Origin: Dendrolimus kikuchii
Lineage: Eukaryota; Arthropoda; Insecta; Lepidoptera; Lasiocampidae
Reading direction: 5' to 3'
NCBI GenBank assembly: GCA_019925095.2
Contig: CM034412.1
Coordinates: 10,516,001-10,580,000, forward strand
DNA length: 64,000 nt
Below the pieces are notes generated by a model. It saw nothing but the letters and a program-made list of their open reading frames with translations, ran no database searches and was not told the DNA's origin. The position numbers and the translations under genes were made by a program. Positions 37,401-49,400 of the stretch are shown here, one piece after another. Numbering within the stretch: position 1 is the first letter of the stretch; each line of letters starts with the position of its first letter.

Positions 37401-40400
37401 CCTATGAAACTATCTTGTAAAGGGCGCGGGTTTGATCCTGACCGGAACGCATGCACTACTTAGGTAGTTTTCCGGCCTGATTGTGCATATTGTTACAATT
37501 ACGCGCTAACAACGATGAAGGAAAACATCGTGATGCAACCTGCACATCGAGATAGCCGATGTGTCAAATATGCCAAGCCGCCTTGGACAAGCGTGGCGGT
37601 ATACTGTCCGTTCCCCTATACTGTTACAATTATATAAAATAGATATTTTGTGTAGTTATCTCGCTCACGTATTGGTAATACGTGAGCGAGATAGCGAACT
37701 TCTTTTAGCTAGATCCTTAAACAATATATTATGAAAACCGGCGGCGGCGCAGGCGGCGGGCTGTATATTTTATATATATAGTATATTATCTATGGCTGTA
37801 GGTTTTTAGTCGCCGGCAACTATACGGATTTTTAAAGTGAAACTTCTATAAAGACTGGGGGTATGAGGATTTTTTCTATCACGAAAAAACGTTACGGCCG
37901 CGTGGAAGGAGTAGAAGGTATATCGCGTGGTGAGGGTCGGCATAATGTTAGAGTAGACTATGGATGTTTTCATTTGATAAAAAAAAATCGAAATGTGTGC
38001 TGGGACACATAGTAGACGTGAAAATTCAACGGACAAATGGAAAAACGAGTCGCAACGGACAAGTGGAAAAACGAATGGGAACGGACAAGAGGCAAAACGA
38101 TTCGCAACAAAATTTTAACTTGAAGTTTATTACCGTACGAGTATTTAAATCTAATGCATCTACGAGTATGTGTGGAGGAGCACGTAAACTGTATAAACTA
38201 TAACTGAGATATAACACGAGAATTTTCTTATAATATTTATATTTATTACAGAACGATACGGTACTTTTTTTTAAGTTTAAAGCTTGGCAACCAGGCCTTT
38301 GTGCCAGACGCCGTTGTATTGTAGGCTACAATCGACGTCATTCAACGGAGTTCTTGTGAAAACTCGAAAGGCCACATTTGGTTATATAGTTCACATTTCT
38401 CGCAAAAACACATAATTACTACTCAAAAACTATAAAAATCCTACAACTGTTGTTCATTTTAGAGTAATTTTACACATTTTTAGAAATTAAAACTGCACAG
38501 CACAACGTCCCCTTACAGATCCCGCCAAAAACTCCGATACGGTACAATGCAAGGATAAATATACACTTTTCCCCGGGCACGCTTCGCTCCCCCAAACGCG
38601 CTTGCCTTCGCCTAAAAACCATTTCGCTCTACGAACAACAAATTCCCTGGGAAAAGTACACCAAATACCTGGGTGTCACCCTAGATCGGAACTTGCGCTT
38701 CAACGAGCATATCACTATAATCCGAAATAGAGCGCGATTTGTGATGGGTCGTTTAGCACCCATGATAGACAAACGAAGCAAAATGTCCCTCAGACACAAG
38801 CTTACTTTGTATAAAACATGCATCCGCCCGATCATGACATACGCGAGTGTGGTATTCGGCCATGCCAAGCCTGCCCTTTTAGATAAATTGCAAATCGTGC
38901 AAAACAAATTCATGCGCAGAGCCGTCGGTGCTCCCCTCTATATGCGTAACGTCGACCTCCACCGCGATCTGGAGCTTCCCTCCATCAAAAACTACATTAC
39001 GTCGCTCTCGCGTAAGTATTTCGATCTCGCGCCGCACCATCGAAATCCACTCGTCGTGTCCGCGTCCGATTATAAGCCTCGGCGAAAGGCTCTCGTGCGA
39101 CGACCGCGTAACGTCCTCACGGACAGGGTCGACGTTATCACAAAACGGCTGGCCCGGATCAGCCCGCCCGCGGTTAGGACGGCAGGCTGGCAGGCACGGA
39201 CAGACAGACACAGACGGCGGCGTCTCAGGCGCCGCCAATCAAGATCTCTCCACGTCCCTGCGAGGGACGCTAGGAGACATAGCCCCCCCCACAGGATAGA
39301 CTAGGCGTGTTGCTGGGAAGTTTCTTTCGCCGTTTCTTCTCTCCCAGCCATAACACGTTGCGAAACGGCAGTAAGATAGCGTAGGCCGCCGCAAACCACC
39401 GATCCCGGCCCGCCGGAATCCTTCCCCTCGGGCTTTATATTACCCGTCGCCCGTTCTCAATTAGTGCTTTGTGTCGCCCTATGGTGGGCATCATTAAATT
39501 CATCCCCCTCTCATGGCAACAGTCCAGCCGAGGTAAAACTCCTTAGGGAGCTCCCTCGAGCAGGTTGCCCCTCCGGGCTCGAGCGCTTTCGCTTCGCGAA
39601 GGCACTTGCCCCAAAAACCCCGGTAAAGTTGTAAGGTCTTCGGACCAACAACATAAAGTCAAGTCCAATAAAAAAAAAACAAAAGAAGTACGACAAATGT
39701 CAAAACATAAAAAACTAAAGAGGTTGATTCCAACAGTAAGCTTGCTCCAAAAAGTAGTCACAAACAAGACTCGAATATCCAAAAGTGTGGGCTGTAGGTA
39801 AAACGGAAAGAAATAGGCAAAATCCAAAGATGAGAACACTACATCTGAATTCTGTTCTTTTAAGACTATCATCCATCTGTTATTTGTCATGCAACAATTT
39901 AAGTAGTGGTTTTAGAGAGATCAATCAATTTTAAATACTTATAAATTGCCTGTTAATATAAAAATAGTGTAGAAATTGTTTACAATTCTACCAACGTCCG
40001 GCGCTAGTGTCATAGTCTAGTTTATGCATTTATGGGGGGGGGGGGGGGGGGGCGTCTGAGAAAGCTAGGGGCCCCGGGCGGTCAATTAAAAGGGCAGCAA
40101 ATACAAAATTCGCAGATAAATACACAACCTTGATCGCTGACACGTCCAGTATTTTAAGCACATAAATTACTTATCGCGGGGCGCTTAGGCATAGGTTAAC
40201 AACAACCACAGACGCACGCGTGTCCACCAGTCTGGTGGCTGAAATGGTGATGATGATGGTTAAGGTAAAAATAGTATTGTGTTCGACAAAACATGTGAAC
40301 ACTATATTAAAATGATATGGCTCCCAATAAGATTCATAAATTGTCTTCAAATTAGAAATAGCATATCATTGGAATTAATGACATTTTTTTGTGCTGCGGG

Positions 40401-43400
40401 AGTGTAAAATTTATTCGAATGCACTTTCTAAGTTTTGAAATCGTGCTGACTATGTATTTAATAAAAAACAACTCTCCTCGGACGATATCGGAAACGACAG
40501 TATAAATAAAAATATAAACTAGAAATATTAAAAGCATAATGAATTATGGCCGAGGTACCTAGGATATTGACATAATACTCAAAGTGACTCAATGAACATT
40601 TCCGTAGTATTTGTACTTTAAGATTTTAGTCCATCTATCGATGTATATATATAGAGTATAAATAAAATCAAATTATCATTTATTGCATAAATCATAGTAC
40701 ATTAAAAAGACCGTAACAACGTTCAATAGGATCGCATGTTTTTGCCACTATGGCGTACAAATTGTTATCTCTGATGTTATTAATAATTATTACGTATTAC
40801 TAATATTCAAAGACAGCTCGCAATTTAAAAATATAATAATAATAAAAAATAATAGTATCAATTATAAATAAACCAATTCATTCTTTAACATATATGTCAA
40901 TAAAAACATAATTAGACCAGAAGTCAGTAAAAATATTATATTATACCTTATTAATTTAAAATTTATCATAAAAATATTCATTAACACTGTAATATGTCCT
41001 AATCTAAGGGTAATTGGCCGTACCTATGAATTTAAAATAGGACCACTTCTAAGCTAATCTAAGCAAAACGCAAAAATAATAATTTATTTTCTGAAACAAA
41101 AACGTCAACAGCGAATAGTAAAAATATATTTATTTGAGTTTAAAACCTGCTCCTTCTTTGAAGTCGGTTAAAAAACCACAAAGCCTGAATTTTAGTGTCG
41201 GTACCCTAAAATTAGAAAAAAAAAAACATATAAAAGACAGTAATAAAAATTTCAATTTTACCGTTACCACGTGTTCTTTGTGTTCGGATTTCAAATGATG
41301 CTTAAATTACCATCATTCGAAGTAGATCTCGAACGGCTCGACGTTTAAAAACGAGCCGCACGAGATTTACTTGAAACGACCGGTAAAACTTTTTATTTAT
41401 TCGAAATACGATCGTACGGCTTCCTATCAGCTACAAAGTAAGATGACTGAATGAGCAGGCACGCAGAGTTGCCTTTATATTAAAAATATTTTCCATTAAT
41501 TATAATGGGAAATATTTAGAAGAATTGAAATATTTGAATTTGGAATTTGAATTCCACTTTTTAAATTCTTTTTTTGTGATTTTTATTCATTAATAATAAA
41601 GGAATGTATATTTCATTTTCTTGTAGCTTATAAAACTTATAGCTGCAGTGTAATTCCTATAATAAATACACCTTTAATAATTAATGATTTTGTAACGTTG
41701 CTTAAAATAGTAATTTATAAATATAGACTCGGTATAAAGGAGACGTCTCTAGATAGGTTTACTCAGCATGTTTTCCTTCAATTAAATAGATAGATAACTC
41801 TTTATTCTAAGCCAAAACAAAGTCAAACAGAAGTAGAAATTAATAAGAGATAGTACAACGGGCGGCCTTATTGCTAAAAAGCTATCTCTTCCAGGCAACG
41901 CCAGATAGGGATTGATAGATTTTTAATATTGACGGTGCTGCAATTAATATATAATGATGAACGGTGAACGTATATAATATATTAAAAGAGCGTCTGTGGT
42001 TGAGTGAGCTAAGCCTGTGCCGGCCTACTTCACTGCAACGCAGAGGCTCTGGGTTCGATTCCAGATCAGTGGTTCGTTGTCTATTATCCACACACAAGCG
42101 TAACTTACTTAATTTGGGAATATACAATGTGTTTGTTTGTCTGCTGATTATTATTATTATAAAAAATACAGTACGTATAAGTATAAAAATTAATTAGATT
42201 TATTAATAAGATTTGAAAAAATCTACTTAAATCCACATGTCACGGGTTGTCTGGAAGAAATCACTTTTTAACGATAAGAGCGCTTTTTATACATAATTAG
42301 AATAGTACTAGTTTGTAAGTTTTCTTTAGTGGTATACAGAAAATTTATCTATCTAAACAGGTATGGACCGTTCGTTTTATTCGTGCAGGAACGGAAAAAG
42401 CGTACTAATTTCTGCGGCCAACTGGTCTATCGTAAGAGACGACAAAACAACCCATAGTTAGATGGTATAGATAGCTAACACTCCTAATCTAGAATATTCT
42501 GCCATAACAACCCTGAACTGTGTTTCGGTATAAGTGGCCAGGTTCCAATTACCTTTGAATGTCGGCAACAAATTGGCAGCACTTTAGTGTTGCAAATGTC
42601 CACAGGCGGCACAAGCGCTTTCTATCCGATGGGCGGCAATATATCTCCTGTATTTCAGTAAAAAAATACACGCATCTCTGCCAGAATGTCGTGAGTTTGA
42701 CTTACGTTATAGATATAGACGCGTGTGTTTGTCACTGAACTATCACAGTTATTTTTACGTGTTTTGTAAATTAAATTCGAAATCAATCAATAAGAAATAT
42801 AAATATTGACTACAACGCCATCTCGTTTCATTTGTGTTAAGTAGGAAGTCTATCGGATCCCATTATTAAATTATAAGTTCTATACGATTTTCTAAACCTG
42901 GCAACACCACATATTACTTGCTCTAAGCGCACTAAAACGGAATGGAACGATAATGGACCACCGAAGGTCGTTCATGCCTCGATTACAACTTATTAAATTC
43001 CTATCCTTGTACTTAACATTCAGAGGAATTTAAACTTTATATTCTAATGCATAAGAGTTAACACAACGGTACAATATACATGGTATTATTAAACCATTTG
43101 TTTTTAGATGAATTCAATAAATAATTCCAATCAACGAAATAATTTTAATATTCGAAATGTTCAAGGTAATTTATATTGCTTTCGATTAAATTATATTTGT
43201 GTTTTTGATATTAGGTATATTATTTTTAAAATCTTAAATAAGTTAGTAGATTATTTGTAAACTAAAAAGCTGTAACTGCCACCTTGTGCGCGTGAAAATT
43301 GATATTTATTAAATTTACTAGTTTTTTTCCGCGCCTTCGCTTGTGCGGTACATAAGGTCATGCATGATTATGTTATCATTCTTAGAAATGTGATCTTAAT

Positions 43401-46400
43401 TTTTCCTTCAAAGTATCTAATGATAAATGCCCGTAACACCATCTAGCGAAGATGGAACTGAGTACAAGAGCAACTTATTAAAATTGTCGCTGTCATTGTC
43501 GTTGCCATGGTATTTGTTAGTGATCATCGCTACGATGCCGCCAATAAAACGCGATTTTTATCCGTACAGGAAAGGAGAAAGAATACAATATACTGTGGTC
43601 GGGCGGGCTGTCGTAAGAGGCGACAAAACACCCCACAGCCAGCTGGTAGGGTATTTGCTCGTCTGGTTAACTACCATTCCTGGTGTAGAGTATGCTGCCA
43701 TAGCAATTTTGAATTGTGTTCCGGAATTTTCAAATCAGTTTCAAATCACAACGATTCTAAAGAAGTTTCATTTCAAAAAACTCGATACAAAGCTAACTCA
43801 TATCCAGGTTCAATAATTAGGATACTTCATATGCTGATAAATGACGTTTACTTGGAATAGACAAATACAGTCAAAAATATGCAGTCAAGTATTTTTAGTG
43901 TCGCAAACACGTCGGCGTCATGGCAACACGAACGAAGTTGCGCTGGTATAATAAAGTAAAATTATTAACTACGTTCAATTTTTTGTACTATAAACGTTAA
44001 AATATTAAATTCTCATGCATAAGTTAGCTCTAGGCAGCAATTTGTGACTGAAACCTCATTTCTAGTATTTTCCCAGCAATTGTCTAGAAAGTTACAAGCT
44101 ACACAATCGTTATAGGTACCTACTCATAAAATCTGTACTTTGAAACAAAGGTAATAGCAGGCGTAAAGTCTGATTCATATTAATTAAGTAATTAGTTAAG
44201 CCGTAGCAGTCAATGCGACTTGGACAAGCGTGGCGGGTGTATTGTCCATTACCCTATAAATAGGAGACCCGAGCCCATCAGGAGGACTTTAAGTCCTCAT
44301 CATCCTTGGGACAGAAATGTACTTAATCGACAACCTATTACTTTACTGGAAAATTGTTAATTAAAACACTAATTCACAAGTTGTCCACGTGCGGACGACG
44401 AGCGAACCACTCGGAGACAACCCGGAGTGTTCCACGTTTAGACCTAGTATCAATCGCTGACAGACTACTCTTCAATACGTGGATCACGTGAAGTTCACTT
44501 GTTAAGAATGTGAGGTTCACTAGTTGACAACGCAGTGTCCAGCCGTGGACGACCGAGCTTGTCGAGTGCCGGATGACTCTACATACATACATACTATTAC
44601 GCCCGTTTCCCATAGGAGTAGGTATAGTAAATGGATTTCCACTTGTTACAATATCGATTGTCAGGAGCCATAAGAACAGACGAGCGTGCATGACAAGAGC
44701 TATAAATGTCAAAGAAGCAAATGAGGTGTGTAAGAATAAGCCTGAATTAAAGAATTTATTCGAAACCATTGACATAGTGTACAGAAACAATTTAGTATCG
44801 CAAACAACTGCTGTAGTATAATACTGTGTTGTAGTTGTTAGCGTCCACTTCCAGACAACTCGTTTGTTATACAATTTTAAAAAGAAAATTATTTTAATGT
44901 TTATACATTTGTAAATTTTCGTGTTAATAATTGTAATGTATGTGGAAATGCATAGATGTGTGAATGGGTGTGTATGTGTATATATGTATGTAGTGTGTAT
45001 GTGATGTGTATGTGTGTGATGTGTGTACAAGTGAATGAGTGAGTGTGTAGTTACAAACTTATTAGACTGGTGTTTTCAATTTAGTAAATTCTCGGTGTCG
45101 TCATAAGGAAGTTCTATTAGCCAGTTTAATTATTTTAATTTACATTCGCGATGAGTAAGAGAGTATATGTTTAGTAACTTATTAACTCGGTTGTAAATTT
45201 TGGGACTAAGACAGGAAGCATGTCGGTCAGCTAATCGAAGGCGGCATGGTAAAAGTGTACAAACTAAATCGTGTCTCCTTTTATTATATAATTTGAATGG
45301 CGCTCAACAGAGCGCGCAGAACAACAGTTCGTGCATACCCCGAAAGGGAACTGGCGTGAAGTTATGTATGTATGATATTGATATATATCTCTTGCCTCAT
45401 CTACTTTCATGAATCTCTTAATACATACACGTTTATTATAGGAGCTTTTTATCTGTCCTACCTACCTAATAAACTCTGTCTAGAAGTATCAATAACCAAA
45501 CGCAGGAAGAAAAGCATATTTTATATGGCTCCAGTAATTTACAATAAGTAATCTAAAGACAGGAAAGATTTACCTAAAGCATGACATATATAAACAAAAA
45601 TTAAGGACAATTTTATTAAATAAATCCTATTATAAAAATTACTGTACTTTTTAGATAACAGATTTTGTCAATTTTTATTAACCTGGTATTAATATATTTA
45701 TAAAATAATACTTGTAGTTCATAGTTAGTATAGTAATTATTTAATTTTTTTATGACATTATTTTTAGGACATTTAATACTATTTATAATTATTGTAATTT
45801 TTCTATGCCTAATTGGCCAAACATGATGCACCTTTACTTTTATACCATCATGCATACTCTGATATGTAAATACTCATGTTTAAGAAATAAATAATCATTA
45901 TTTTTGTCCTTGTCTTTTTTTCAAATTTGCGATTTGATCATGGTAAGTACGTCGCGTTCTACCAGCATGAGTCTTACACTCGTTCTGCCAGTCTCGTTTT
46001 ATCCATTCTCTCTAGATGTCCAGGTGACTCTAATGGGATATGAACCTTAGATTTGTGCCACAACATTACTTCCCACCACACTTTCCCCATAAGGCGTTAT
46101 AATAAATAATGTCACGCAAAAGAAACATTATCCACATATTTGCCATTTTTACTGACTTTCCCTAAATGGTGCCAAACAATAACCACAGACTATAACTCAA
46201 GAAGTAGATATCATTATCTTGCTAGACAACCTATGATTTTTCATCTGTGACAGAACACTCCTAAATAAGGCACTATAGTTTCATGGTTTTGGTGTTAGAT
46301 ATTATGCTACTATATTGTTGTATTACTGATATTTAATTCAACATTATGTTTGTGACACAAACAGACTTAATTAAAACTCAACACAGAGCTAGCTCATACC

Positions 46401-49400
46401 CTGGGTGTTGATTTTAATAATCTTTAATTTTAGTAGTAGTAGTAATAAAGTTGCAATCCTGTTTGTTGGTGAAAACTTGGAAGAAACGCGGTATTGTACA
46501 CATCGCGATACTGGGCAACTGCAAAAAATATATGAAACACTCCGTTCATATGATATGTTACAATACTCGCTGATGTTTTGACAAGTAAACGACGGATAAT
46601 CACTTAAATATCGAGATGATTAATTCGTTGAATGGTGAGTATCAATATAATAACCTTCATTTCAACATATTTGGATGTGTTTTTGTGTTGCGTCATGTGG
46701 ATTCGAAAATGGTTTAGATTCCCAATGGGACCCGGTAGGTGGCGCTGTAACCGGATTCTACATTTTTTCCAAGGCAGGAAAACGTCTGCCGGGTCCGCTA
46801 GTAAAGAATAAAAACCCTTTATAATAATATATCATAACTAATTTAGCGTGTAAGACTTATTCATAAATAAATTGTACGTAGACTATTAAAGGCAAGGACC
46901 TAGAGTTTGTAGTAGTAGAAATAAAAAAACACAGAGAAGTCTCATATGACATAAAGAATGGCCTGCACTTGGGACAACGCATCGGCGTTGCCAAACGTGG
47001 TAATGCGGCCAGCATTTTGGGCACGTTCTCAACCGACAGCGATTTGGGTCTTATATATCATTTGTAATTCGTTTTATTAGAAAATTGTATATAATTTATT
47101 TTACAGAGGTCTAGTTTCTACCTTGGTCAATGGATCTGTATAGCGATCCAGCAAGGTAACGTAGCCAGACTTCTGGGAACCTTACATATTGGATTCGATC
47201 TCCCATGCTCAATATTCTACTTACAATCTTAAGGGATTATAGGTAGAATTCTATAAATATATACATACTTAGTATAGCGTATATAAATGTTTGACGGCAT
47301 CTGTGATTGAGCGAGCTAAGCCTTTGCGGGCTTACCTCATTGTAACGCAGAGGCTCCAGGTTCGATTCCTGGTATGGTAAATTTCCGAAACAAATTTTCT
47401 CCGTTATTTACTATGGTTTGGGTGTCTGTGATCGGCCCCAGAGTAGTCCGTTGTATATCAACCATCACACAAGCGTAGCTTGCTTAATTTGGGGGTATAC
47501 AATTTGTGTATCTGTCTGCGGATTATTTAAATCTATATATTATAGATTCTTCTTCTTCTTCTTCTTCTATAGATATAGCTTCACGTATTAATACGTGAAG
47601 CAAAAACACAGCAAAAACTTTGTATCCGTTTTTACGAAAATTACGCCGACGGAGGAGTATGAAATTTCGCACACTTATAGTTTATATAGAGAAGGAGTGC
47701 AGAATGCTAACATTTTTTTAAAATTATGCATAAAAAAAAATTACAGACACTACCATGCATTTGACACATACACGCATATATACTCTTTTGTTTATTGTTA
47801 AAGTCAAATTAACAGTGTAGCCTTGGCGAAATCTGTGATTATAGAAGTATAGTCTTTGACAACAGAATCTTAATAATGTGTAAACTTGTAATTTAAATTA
47901 ATAATTATGGTCGAATTTCGACCACGGACAACCACAAGTTTATTTCAATGTATATAAATAATTCTACACCATTCATTTTATATGTAACACGAAAAAAGTA
48001 CATTGTTTAACTTGTAATTATACAATGTGTGTGCTTGTCTACCGACTATTAAAAATAATAACAAGTCGCTGTTATTTAGAGCACCATTTACATAATAATT
48101 ATCGTCTATTGCTCATACCAAAGAAAGAGTAAATGAGCATGTAGACTATCTTTCTATTAATTAACATTTACGAACTATTAGAATGTTTATTGCAGTTTAT
48201 TAAGACAGACGAAAGTTTTTATTTCGTATGAAATTATTTAATAGTATGTTTTATTAAATTAGATCTTCTTTATGTGCACTTTCACGTGAAGTTATTGTTG
48301 GATAGCTTTATTTTATTGTGCAAGCAAATCTTTGATTATTGTATTGTTACGAGTGCGGGACTCGAATTAAAAATGCCGTTGAAATTACTATAGAATTTAT
48401 TAGAACTCTACAAACACGTATAACACCGGTACAAATATAACTGAACACAACCAGTACAAACTGCACGATTCAATAACACGCGCAAAGTCCGTCACTGTAC
48501 AGATTATCGAATGTACACACGTCTTGCTTGTATCGCAATCGTCGCTAACTGTCCCTTTCTGCATTGGGCCATTGCTTTATAATGCACCGATGCCATATGT
48601 CTACCTGGCAAGCGTCGGCGCAATTTTCAGAAAACATAATCTGCAAACCTGCGTTATTATGCCTGTGAACGGCCATAAACGAGTACAATACACAATAGGC
48701 TATTGTCTAATTACAAATTTTAAACACAAAGAAAATAAAAGAAGATAGTCATAAAACAGTTCCAACGTTATTAGATCAAACGCCGCGGCAGGTAATAAAT
48801 ACAGGTATGCAGTGGCCCAATTTGTAACACTATGATGATAACAGTCTCTAAAAGTCCTATTACTAGGCTCGGGCGTTCCATTTATACGGAGAAAAAGTAA
48901 CCCGCCACGCTTGCTTAAGGCGGATTGGTGGTTTTGAATCGGTTATCTCGATGCGCAAGGTTCATCGATGTTTTCCTTCACCGTAAGCACGTGGTAATCG
49001 TATCAATACGCAAATTAGGTCACAAAACTGCCTAAGTGGTGCATTTTTTCCGCTCAGAATTTGCTTCAGCGTTTGCGTTTGAGACGCAGATGCCCTAACC
49101 GCTTTAGCTAACACGGCTTCATGATTATTGTATGTTCATCTAAATCTATACAAATAAATAAAATTGAAATGTCTGTTTGTAATGTCAAAATAACAGCTTT
49201 TTATTAAACGCATATGAAAGTATATACATACCGTACCTATATCGAAAAATTAACTTTTAAAATTTTTGTCTGTCTGTTCCGGCTAATTTTTGAAACGGCT
49301 GGACCGATTTTGACGGGACTTACACTGGCAGTTAGCTTGTTATAAGGAGTAACTTAGGCTACTTTTTTTGGGTACCGCGAAAAAAACTGCGGACGAAATC

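Noticed and set aside
39511..39890. 61- and 115-codon minus frames over the Jockey 3' UTR
   Set aside because: They are antisense to the LINE and its poly-A end and carry no motif.
44374..45030. 218-codon minus-strand frame rich in His and Thr
   Set aside because: Its start lies in a TG/CA low-complexity tract and its middle is the antisense of RTE sequence; no motif and no splice context.
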